The translations under genes and the position numbers were made by a program. 28,358 bases of DNA from NCBI GenBank assembly GCA_000310025.1, contig FN649742.1:4774333-4802690 (forward strand), written 5' to 3'. The notes beneath the pieces were generated by a model. The model did not search any database. It worked only from the letters and a program-made list of their open reading frames with translations, and was not told the origin of the DNA. Numbering within the stretch: the stretch's first letter is position 1; the number at the start of each line of letters is the position of its first letter. The stretch is from Ectocarpus siliculosus. Its lineage: Eukaryota > Sar > Phaeophyceae > Ectocarpales > Ectocarpaceae. Positions 1-10,700 of this stretch are shown piece by piece.

Positions 1-306
1 TATCACCCAGGACGGCGAACATGAATCCTCATCGAACCGCACGGGTCAGCGAGGGCAACGTCAAGCAAGCACCGCGGCGACATGACTGCAGTATTTCTGT
101 TCTGGATCTTTCAAGGAGATCAGCCGAGACATACGTAACTAACACGAGCTCTATCACATGATACCGTCCGCGAGCAAGACAACCTCACACGGATCTGGCC
201 TAGGCTACACACCCCTTACTCACCGCCGTCCCGCCACGGTGCTTGACGTTGCCCTCGCCGACCTGTGCGGTTCGATGAGGATTCATGTTCGCCGTCCTGG
301 GTGATA
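1..306. repeat. Foldback inverted repeat, left arm cut by window edge
   Basis: Positions 1-70 are almost exactly the reverse complement of positions 237-306. I count two mismatches over 70 bases, after which the left arm carries a small insertion and similarity fades. The spacer is about 166 bases and shows no convincing protein. The left arm starts at the first base of the window, so the repeat may continue outside it. Long, near-identical inverted arms around a short spacer fit a foldback or MITE-type non-autonomous transposon, or a recent inverted duplication. I saw no target-site duplication, partly because the left end is missing. Confidence 0.8.
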
Positions 307-3300
307 TATTGGCTGGCCGCCGCTGCACCTTGATCCCTGGCGGCGGCGAACGTGTTGAGCTCGTGAGGGCTCTCACCCGACATGACTGTATTCTATCTGT
401 CTTCGTCAGATACATCGTACATGGGCGCTGGGTACTTGATGGGATGTGTCCTGCTTTACCGAAAATTTCACTGTGCTTTGGCGGTCCTTAGCAGCTCTTC
501 TGCTGTTGCCGCTGTTTCTTTTTGAGCTTGTGAGCTTGTGAATGTGTGTGGGGCGGGGGGAGCGGAGGGAGGGGCGGATGGGCGGATGGGAGAAGGGGGA
601 AAAAAAAAGAGAGAAAAAAGAGGAACCGAAAATGCGCTGATCTGATTGGATGGCTGATCGAAATTCCGCCGCCTACTCAACAGAAAATGGAAATTGGCTT
701 TTTCTCGAGAACGCCGATTTGACAGTCCCGCCGACAGCGCACGGTCCAGCGACAGGAGAAACGGACCTCTCTCCGGTTCGCGTTCACAGCTCTCAGCTCA
801 AAGAAGAGCTGGTCAGTTCTGCCCCGGCGGCTTCGCTAGCTTCGAGGCGGCGGCAAGGGTAGAAAGGAGGTGTCAAACGACAGTAGAACCAGTGGAGAGG
901 TTCATGGGGCGACTCCAAGGATGGAACCGGTGAGACATGCAGGGGAGCCAGGAAGAGACGAGTCGTCAGTCGACGGTGTCGCGATTGACGCTGTTACGGC
1001 CGACGGTTGCTGGAGTCTGGATGTATATATATTTCGGGATGAAGAAGGGGGGGGGGGGGGCAATGGGGACGTGGGTTCAATGGGCCGACTTAACTTGTAT
1101 GCTCTCGAGGGGACGTCGGACAAGGCCTTGCCCGGGCGAGCCCCGTCGCATGGCACTGCCGCAACGGCTGCCTCGGGCGTGAGCAGGAGCATATGGGTAC
1201 TGGTGCCCGCGCCACGGCCGTCGTAGTAACGAAAGCAGCGCCAAAGGCCGCATCAAAATCAACACCTAGCCGCGGCAGCTGAAGTCCAAGTAATTCCTCT
1301 CCTTCCAGTCCACGCCCGCCTCTATGCAGCCGGACAAAAAAACAAAGAAGGCAGCCGTGCTTGCTGGAGCGGCTCCCTGCTTGTTTCCCTTTACCCCCCG
1401 CCTTCGTTACCACAGGCGTCGACCTTGGGAAATTTGTCGTAGATCCGAGCCGGGAAGGACGAGGCGAGCCCCTCCCACCCGGGACAGCGTGCCAAAAAGT
1501 GACATTGACGACCGTGCGGCGTTGGTCTTGATTGTCCCCGAAGAGCGGGGGGTGGGGTGGGGGGCTGTTATGCTGCTGGGAGGACTTACTTGCTTGATCA
1601 AGGGCGAGCGAGCAGAGACTAAGACGAGTGGTACTCGCAGCACAACGTATCTATACCCTGACAACGTTCAACAATAGTTTTATGTCAACAACGCTACAGT
1701 ACAGCAGTGGAGGCTGACCAACCAGGACTATCGAGAGGGGCGATTGTCGTCTGGGTGTAGGTTGGTAGGAGTTGCCCGAAAACCATAATAGCATCAGTTT
1801 TTTTACAGTTTCTTCGGAATTATCTTTGTTTGCTTTGGTTGCTGCTCTTATTTGTGCCAGGACGATGGCGACTCGCGGTCCCTCTCTTCCACATACCTTA
1901 CAGTATCTGGTGAAGGCTAGCGTCGTCGGCGCTGGGGCACGAGACTACATGTGGGAGAGCGTGTGAAGCCATATGCCGCGAAGGGCATCACGTATGGAGC
2001 TCTTTCGTGAGGTGCGCGCCTTAGTGGCTGCCCCAAACCGAGTACCTCTTATAGTATCGGCCAGGCGTCTGCCGCTTGTGTTGCCAAGGTCATGTTGTTT
2101 TCTCACCAACAAAATGACTACCCCATGTACGACAACGTTCATAGTGTTTTTTGGGGGGCAAATGAATCCGTTCTTTAGTTTTTGCACCGCAAGCTCACGG
2201 CAGAGTTTCCCCCTATCCTGAGATCTTGGAACACGACAGGACTCTTTGTATCAAAACCAAAGAGCTTCTGCGATCATTCTTTGGTACTAGATAGGGTGGG
2301 GTAGCGACTCAATACCTCCCAGTAGTCTTATCTGCGACGCTGATGGTGCACGAATGATGTTTGTGGTGCAGCTGCGCCGTGCACCAGAGGGACGGGTGCG
2401 ACAGGTGCGACGATGGTTGTATGTGCGGCCCATTCAGAATTTTGCAGAAATTTTGCACTTTTATGTGGTAGTTTCTTTTCCGTTGATGCACATGCATACA
2501 TATGCATACACCCACGAAGAACCAAAATATGAAGTCTTCCCGCCGTGCGGAGGCAAACATGCACATCTGGAAGAGGCATGCATGCGGCATGTACCTGGCG
2601 GCGAGTGTATCACACATCACACCGCCGAGGAGCACGAGCACCAGCAGCGTAGACAGACATGGGATGATGACAGACAGCGTGACAGACAGATGCCCGCCAC
2701 ATTCGTCTCGAGGATCGAGCCTCCGAATCTCCTCAAGTGAAAGCAAGCAGTTGCATTAATCACGGGGTATCACGACAACAAAAACAACACATCCACCAAA
2801 AACAATAAAAAAGTGGATGTCCATGACGTTGATGGGAGAGCCCCAGCAGCAGCAACAGCATCCTGCTTTGTAAAGACAGCCAGTAGCGCGGCGCAAGTAC
2901 GCAGCAACCTGACTGAACTGATCCCGGGTAACCGTCCTGATAGCGCACCGCAGCAGTGGACCATCGCCCCCTCGACGGTTTCTCTCGATGGTAAGTGTGA
3001 TCTGAACTTGGGAAGGTGTGTCACCAACTTTGGCTTGTGATCATCCGTCGGTCCAGTTGATCGGTCTGCTGTTCTATTGGCAGTCGGTTGGACCCACTCA
3101 ACATCAACAAACACCGCGGCTGGGTTACACACTGCACATGACTATCCACGGTGCGCAGGTCGTATAGCCTCGGCCCTTCCTTGTGTTCAAAGCTGGTCTC
3201 GGATGAGCGTCCTACCGGTGATGATGCGTTTTTTGTTCGTGTTGTTGCGTCCCTGTCTCTGTTTCTTCTCCTGTGGTTTCAATTGCGCGCGCGCGCGATC

Positions 3301-4380
3301 TCCGTTTTTGGGTACGCCTTTTCGCGTAGAAACCCCGGGGTTGGGGAGCAAGATCTCTCCTATGAATTTTTGGCACATACGCCTGTGAAGCACAGCCATC
3401 TGTTGCCGAAGCACGACCAAACCGGGGTGACAAAGAGCGCACTATTTTTCTTCTTTCTCATAAGCGAACAGATCGTCAATCGGTGCCCTAGAGATTTCGT
3501 TCTGGTTCCAAAGGTGGGCTATATCGGCTTCCCGGAAATCAAGTTTCGGGGCCCCTGTATCGCGCGGCGCAACTTTGGCCGATATTTGGAGCCTGTTTTT
3601 TCCCTCCTGGGACGGAGGCGAAAGAACGATCGCGCTTCGCGCTCCGCGGCTCATTACAATGTTTATGTACGTTAGTGAGGCTGCAAAGAAAGGTATTCAA
3701 AACCTACAATTATTTCTTGATCCACAAGGGTGACTTTGGACGCAGCAAGTGTTATGCCGGTTTTGCAAACTCTCTACTGCATGGTAGCTCCATCTACATC
3801 TACTACCTCTTTGTCCAGCCGTGTTCCGACTCAAGCATAGTCCACGAGCCTACCTACCAGCCTTCACTGCTCTTCCAACGGTAGCTTCATGCAGTCTGGA
3901 CCAGAAAAAGGGAAGGTTCAATCCAGCATTCACGAGGGGCTCCCCGATGGGGGGTTGAGGGATCATCCCCCAACTCCCACCCCCCTCCCACCAGCCACGT
4001 TCTTTTCTTGCAGTCGAACTGTTTTGGCTCTTCCTTCCTATCGATACCCGCCCTGGTGCATCATGTTTGCGAGTTTGGGGGCACGTAGGAGTTATTGGTA
4101 CTTTTGTTCTGATGGGCAGGTTCTTGTACCTTGAACTTGTGAACCCTCAAGTTCTTGATAGAAAGATCCTGGCTGCTATGTACCGTATCTTGTACCATGG
4201 TACTGCAAAACATGGGCGAGCCCGATGCTGAACCTTTGCCTCGACGAAGGAAGAGAAGACATGCACACAAAACAAAAGCAGATCGACCTCGATATTCGCG
4301 AATTCTGATTAACGGGACGATACTTCGTATCAGCGCTTCATGTTGCTCCGATTTGTACATTGTCGGGTTGCATTTTGCAG
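307..4380. other. Long non-coding stretch, no supported gene
   Basis: I find no reading frame here with family resemblance or paired splice sites. Visible features are low-complexity runs: a purine run near 590-620, a G run at about 1048-1058, an alternating GC run near 3286-3297, and scattered GT/CA-rich tracts. The longest open frame (3151-3675, +) begins at a GTG and resembles nothing I recognise. A short frame at 4200-4326 (+) carries an arginine/lysine-rich, nuclear-signal-like stretch and could be an upstream exon of the following locus, but no splice pair with matching phase was found. Confidence 0.5.
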
Positions 4381-5590
4381 GTGGTGGGACTTCGCCACGG
4401 GTCTTTCGCTTTTCGGTGGACCTTTGTTTTGGGCAAGGAACCACCTGCCGCGACACAGCATGAGGAGCTGGTCGCGTACACCAACGTTTTTCGTGCCGTG
4501 GACAAGAACGCGCCCGCCGAGAACATGAGGGTGTGTACATGGATACCGCCGCTTCCGGGCACAACAACAACGTCGGTGGGACCTCGAACGGAGGGGGTAG
4601 CGCGGGAAATGCGCACTGTGCACGTGGGAGAGGTAGCGGACGCCAAGCCTCCGGAGGTGGAGTAATGGGCCAGGATACCGGCCGAAACCATCGTGGCAGA
4701 TGCAGGTACATACTACCACAACTCCACCGAGCACGGGTGGCACGATTGCCCGCTCCGCATTTCGCATGAGGCAGAGGATGCCAAGGAAGATGCCAAGGAA
4801 CAGGCACATTCCACGCAGGAATCGACCACGCAGGCGTGGTTCACACGAGTCCAAGGAGACAGCAGTGAGCTGCTGGACTTCGACATCGTCATCGGAGATG
4901 ACGCGCAGGTGCAAAAGGAGCCTATTGCGTCGCTGCCAGAGGAGCGCGCTGCTGAAGAAGTGCAGGTGCCGGAGGTGCCTGCTGCGGCGAAGCCAGCGGA
5001 GCGCGTCGCCGGTGATGAGCAGGTGCTGACGGCACCTGCAGCAGATACGAACGAGGATATCGCTGCTATCAACAAGAAGGTGCCGATTGTGCCTGCAGTA
5101 GCGATACTAAACAGATGAGCTCGCTGCCGATCACATTCAGGTGCAGGATACACCGAGACCCACGATTCACAGCAGCAGTGGGTTCGTCACTAGCAGCAAC
5201 CAGTCTCCAGGCATCCCTGAAGGAGAAGAAGCAGCACAGATTGGGCTCGCTGGAATTTCATTACGTAAAGGAGTAAGAGTTTCCTGACCGATGACGAGAT
5301 ACCGTTCGGAGAAGAACGTCCTAGGTCGGCTATGGCCCTGGAGACCAAGCCTTTCACGGGAGCGGAAACAGTGTTCGATTCAGCGGCAGCTCGAATAACG
5401 TGAGGGCGGATCCGTACCGGCCATGCGAGCCCGGACGCTGCAACGAGGAGGCTATAGAAAGCGCCACGGGTATCGCTTGAGGGCAGCAAGACTGCCAAGG
5501 GAATTTCTGCAGCTGATCTTACGCTGACTGTTGGTCTAGCGGTCATCGTGCTTCTTGACACCCGAGTCCGTCAAGCTCTCTTTCAAGCCA
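4381..5590 (+). pseudogene. Decayed or unresolved acidic repeat-protein locus
   Basis: After a good acceptor (TTTTGCAG at 4380) an open frame runs to a TAA at 4663-4665. The same frame then resumes and stays open to a TGA at 5116-5118. Its later part is acidic and holds about four imperfect repeats of 18-19 residues rich in Ala, Pro, Val and Glu (roughly 4890-5115). Past the TGA, another frame continues in the same style (about 5110-5285, beginning TDELAADHIQVQ), then another (5283-5400), and finally a stretch with a hydrophobic segment of about 15 residues (about 5481-5590). One stop plus several frame changes suggest a pseudogene. Alternatively these are exons: GTGTGT after 4527 could be a donor. 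I do not recognise the family. Confidence 0.35.
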
Positions 5591-7779
5591 CGCACACGTC
5601 CCCCCGGGGTTGCCATCCCTCCCTCCTCCTGTGATCAGCGGTGTCTTGACCACTTGGTACACAAGAGATTCATCGGCAATTTTGCGAAGTCGAAGACTTT
5701 TCGCACATAACATCTTCGAAGGAAAAAGAAACGCGAAAGGGGAGATTCGAACCCCGGACACGCTTTTTTTTTTTCCGGCAACCATCCTCCGTGGTCGATT
5801 GGTAGTCGGGAATGTCATCCATATGCAGCGTACAAAATGAACCACGCGCGCGCTTGCCGAGAGGTTGGGGGAGGGGGGCGACACAGGGGCAGTACCGTTT
5901 GGAAAAACGAGCGCAAACCATGGTCCGTTCGTGTCCGCACTACTACTGACTAACGACCTCCTCCCCCGGCGGGTAGAGCAGCAGCAAACGGTGCGGGAGA
6001 TCGTTTGGATGGACGGTCTGAAAACAGAGGAAACGACCTGATCGCCCCCCCCCCCAAAAGCACGTATACAGCATGTATAGATCACACGGCACCCCAATTA
6101 TTTAGTTCTTGGGGAGATGAAAGAAGAACAACGCGAATCCGTTTTATCGATCCACGGCGGAAGAAAGAGGAGTAGCTCAAGCTGATCATTGCTTGCTCCG
6201 TTTTTTCTCCTTCATGTCCCCTCGCCACACGTACGTGTCTTAGAGCATTTCGGAGTACTTCGTGTTGCAAGACGAACGTTTGCGAACGTTCCACGAACAA
6301 CCAACCAAAGCTCTCGACATGCATGAATCGATCGGCATTGCATACATAATAGTTTCCGGCTATGGACAGGCACGAAGCAGAGGAGCTTGGGGCCAGCCAG
6401 TATTATTGAAGTTTCGCCGCATCCTGTCCGGACGGTCGATTTCTGCGTCCTCCACGAAACCGCATGACAAAGAGTCTGGTTTGAATTGACGGCATCAGGT
6501 GTAGCACAGCGATGGATATTTCGGGGCCCGCTCTTTACACAACTCCAGAACGCGTGCCCAAAAACAACTACACAGGGTAACCTCTGACCTCCAGATCGAG
6601 GAACGAAACTCCGGTGTGGGGTGCCCAAGTAAAACTGAACTTCATCCAGTGTCAAAGCAGGTGTCCCTCGACCCTCACTGTTGCTGCAAGACTTCAACGA
6701 ATTCGCAGACAATCACCTCGAACGGGAAAAGCCTCTCGTGATGATGTGATGCTAAAATGTACACACAGTGGCTCCATTGCCACCGTTCATTTGTCACGAA
6801 GGCAGCCAGGCGTCCACAGCCAGCCTCGTCGCGCAGAGGGTTTTCGCACCCGGCAACCATTTTCTTCGGTCTTCATCGTCACTTTTTTCTTATTATTCTC
6901 CGAATCTAGCTCGTCTCTGCAGGACAGCAACGTGACGCAGGAATAACTTAAGACCAGGATTTTCCCTTTCGAGACAGAAACCAAGTCAAGAACCCGCCGG
7001 CAGACAGCGCCAGCGAGAAGCAAAACAAGAAACGAGGAGACAAGCTCCGGCCAAGCCAGGCATTAACCAACCACAAACGAGTTCAAGGGTTGGAGGGGGG
7101 GGGGAGGGGGGGGGTCAACGCCAGACAACTGCAGCCCTAGCCTCTAAAAACGCCTCTATGTATAACTTGACGTACGCTCGATGTTCTCCACAAAACTCGC
7201 CCCGACTCCCGCCCCTTGCCTCTAAAAGCCCGTTCATCGCTCTCCAAACGACTACTAGAAGTAATGGATAAATGAACGAGAGCTCGGCAACAACACCGGT
7301 CGAGAGAATTCCACGGCGGTAGTCCGGTGAGTCAGCCGTACTTCATAAATAACCCTTGGTACCTACCGCCTCTCGCGTGGCCAGAAGGGACCAAGGGGGG
7401 CACAGACTTCTTCGCTCGCGTAACCTCCGTTCTTCGCCCGAAGGTGCTAAATCGGTCATCAAAGTGACTGGCTGCCGAGACACATAGGCCTCCCGGCAAT
7501 CACACTCCAAACACGCCACGACAAGCGTTCTCCTCACCCGCACCTCCTCATGTCTATTTCTTTTCCTGCAACATCAACAACCAGCAGAGCATTAGCAGCA
7601 GCCGCCGCCGCCATCGCTAAAATATTAGTTTCCTTCGCCGGCCACCGCCCCGCCCCCTGCAAGCCGCGCGATAAATGCTACCAGGTATTTGTCAAAGACC
7701 AAGAACAAGAAGAAAAAAAAACGTGAAAAAATTCGAGTTTTTTTGTTTCAAATCAGCCCAAAAAACAAAACAAAATCGT
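5591..7779. other. Intergenic spacer, including likely 3' UTR of the light-harvesting gene
   Basis: No gene is supported here. Notable items are a tRNA T-arm-like fragment near 5742-5764, a C run at 6045-6054, and a near-uninterrupted G tract at 7095-7114. The A-rich segment just below 7780 (about 7700-7775) is probably the 3' untranslated region of the minus-strand light-harvesting gene. I saw no clear polyadenylation signal, although such signals are poorly conserved in these algae. Confidence 0.45.
7095..7114 (+). repeat. Poly-G tract
   Basis: Ten G residues, one A, then nine G residues. It is intergenic, about 670 bases beyond the 3' end of the light-harvesting gene. It could form a G-quadruplex and is also a likely place for assembly error. 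Confidence 0.9.
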
Positions 7780-10700
7780 TTACATGAGGAGTCCGCCGAG
7801 GCCCGCGTTAACGACCTCGAGGAAAGACTGCCCGGTGGTGAGCGCGGTGGTCGCCGTCACCACGAGGCCCATCATCGCCATGCGGCCGTTGAAGATCTCG
7901 GCCTCCGGGGTAAGGCCGGGCACGAACGACGGGATGAGTCCCGGTGCAGGGGCGTCCTTCTCGCCGGCGTCCACGTCAAGGAAGAGCTTGTCCTGGAAGG
8001 ACAGCGGTGCCACCGTCGCGCACACGGACACGGCCAGCGCGTGAACGTGCCCCATCATGATGATGGCCCTCTCGTTGGTGATGGTCTCGGTGCCCGTGGT
8101 GTAGGCAAGGGTTCCCCACACCTGCCATGCGTCATATGCAGCGGGGGTCCAGCATCCAATGCAAGGGATGGGCGTGAGGGTTTGTCCAGCGAAGGTCGGT
8201 GTGGCTCGCCCCGAGATCATGACTACGACATCACTAAGAGCTAAGGGATCAAGTCTGGGGTCAGGGCTAGGCACTACATCTGAAAAACACGTTCTGTTGT
8301 TCTTTTTTAACCACACGAGAATTTCGAGATGTGGCCAACTAACACCCAAACCTGTGCGGGAGTGGACACAGACACATCCAGGCACGGTTAGCCCTAGCCC
8401 TCCCCCCCGGCCGCCCCCGACAATTCAAGCAACGGCTCAAGGGACAGTTCTAGCTCCGCCTACCGCGCCATCAACCAACCACATACCGCAGTACATTCAG
8501 CTTGCCCAACACGCCTCCCGCCCTCTCCCCCCCCCCCTCGCAGAGCTCGGCAATGACACCCAGGCCGGGGGGGGGAGGGGCAACCTTAACCTTGTGCACA
8601 TCCGCAGCGCCAAGAAAACATAACCGCCGGCAACAACCAGCCAAAACACGGCGGGTGCCCACCTTGGGGTCCAGCGCCACATCCGCGTCGGGGATGAGGT
8701 TGTGCGCCTGGCAGTAGCCGGTCGCGATGATCGCCGCCCACCCGAACATGGCGTGGCGCCCGTTCCACCGCTCGGCCTTAGCGGTGGGGCCCCAGCCGTA
8801 CTTGGAGTACTCCGGGAACTCCGCCGCGAACTCCGCCTGCGCGTTGTCGAACACGCTGAAGCTACCCGCGGCCATGCGAGGGGTGGTGGTGGCGGCGGAC
8901 GCGGAGGCGGGCGAGGCCACGCGGGCTCCGCTGAAGGCGGTCGTGGTGGGCACGAACGCCTGTTTCGAGACGGGGGCGCGCGCGGTGGATGGGTAAGCTT
9001 ACGCAGTTTTCAAGACACATGAGTGGAGGAATAGGGGCCACACAATCAGACATGATGGGCATGCGGACTGTGAGGATCATGTCGAGGTTGATTGCAAATC
9101 GTGCTTCCAGGTTCGTGCGCACAAAATACGCGCATTCTTCCAAAGCACAAGTCCACATTGAGAATGAACAAGTTGTTACCGCTGGCGGGCCAAACCCCAA
9201 CCATACAAACAAGACGGAACGGAACGGCTGGGTCTTTCCCGCGATAACACCGAGGCAAGCACTACTGTTGTGAAAGGAACGACAAGATTTTCATTTTTGT
9301 GAAGCTGGGTCAGAAAACTGGAACTGCACAACCAGACTCGGGCTCCCAGGCATGGAACGAGCCGGGTAATAACTCTCGGTGCGATCGAGCGAAATGATGA
9401 CAGTAGCCTCATTGCACTTGCTGAACTCTCGGTCTGGATTCGTAGGCTAAGGTTCAGAAGTGAAGGAGAACAACAAGAAATAGCAAGGAGGAGAGGTTCA
9501 CCCGCGTCTGAAGCAAAAGAGGTGTTTGGGTCCAAGTCGCAAGGCTACCATACATGCACAATGAGATCGAGAGCGTGCGTGCACACTGTCTGGAACACCA
9601 CGCAACGGAACGGGCATCATGGCTAATCCGCCAGGACAAGAACGTCTTCACGGAATGCTGACCAACAGCAGCAGCTGCATCGAACACCGCAAGGACTTCG
9701 ACGTGCGCCGCTTGCGAGTTTTCGTTTGCCACAAAACGATAAAACGATCGCCAAGTGGCGCGCGGCTGCGAAAAGAGGCCGTGGCATGTCTCACTGTATC
9801 TCGCGAGCCAGGGTCGTTCGTGAGCACACCACCTACGGGCCACAAGACGTCGGGCTGGATTAACTGGCGTCATTGTTACGCTAATCGAAGGTGACCTCGA
9901 TAGGTATGGTTTTGAAAAGAAGCTGTAGTTACAAGACAAGACCACACCTTTTTCTGGTTGTCTCCTTACAAGAACACAACCGAGGTGTTCTCTCTTTCTC
10001 CGAGAGCTCTGTGGATCTTTCCGGAATAATCAAGTCTTTGCTCTGGGAGCCGAGCGTGGTCGTGCGAATTCGGGAGCAAGACAGGGCCAGACTGCGGCTG
10101 GTGCATCCACAACAACCCATGGTAAACCAAACGGTTTCCAGGCTGACGCCCAGAACAAACTGGACGACAAACGACACAGAAAAAATTCGACCTCTGGCAG
10201 TGTTGCATTCTTGTTCTTTTCTCATCGAACAAATTTATGAGGTGGCTCCAGAGGGACTTCAAGGTAGCCAGTGGTGCTGTTGAGTGAAGATCAAGTACCG
10301 GACGTTTCGTGCACAAGACAGAGCAGTCACTCCCGCAAAATATATTTGGCCGAAAGGTAGCGCGGGTGACATGTGCGTAAGACACCTCAAGCAAACACCA
10401 ACGAACAGGCCTCACACGGGGGGAAAAGGGGGCAGCTAGTCCGCAGATAGCGCAGGGCAGCAAATCCAATGAGCGGTGGACAACCGCCGTGTGATGTCCG
10501 GGGGCGGATGCCGCCCATACAACGCGAAACTGCTTTGGAGGTGCTATCAGCGCTCGTGGGGAACTCCCAATTTTCTTGTGTTGAGCAGTACAAATTTCAA
10601 AACTGCTGCTGCCAGCTCGTAATTTGACGGCAGCGGTACAGCAGTGTGCACAATCTCTGTGTTTTATAGAAAATCTTGATCAACATCGCAACATTATCTC

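Noticed and set aside
3151-3675. Plus-strand open frame of 174 codons with a hydrophobic segment
   Set aside because: Starts at GTG, has no recognisable domain, and no flanking splice signals of quality; kept only as a note.
4061-4807. Minus-strand open frame of 248 codons
   Set aside because: Rich in Pro, Arg, Trp and Cys as expected for antisense of GC-rich coding DNA; it spans a likely plus-strand acceptor.
5700-5830. A complete tRNA gene
   Set aside because: Only a T-arm-like piece and a wrongly oriented D-arm-like piece are visible; a cloverleaf cannot be drawn.
7675-8244. Plus-strand open frame of 189 codons
   Set aside because: It is antisense to the last exon of the light-harvesting gene.
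9454-9945. Minus-strand open frame of 163 codons inside the large antenna intron
   Set aside because: No family resemblance, Arg/Ser/Cys-rich, no support for a nested gene.
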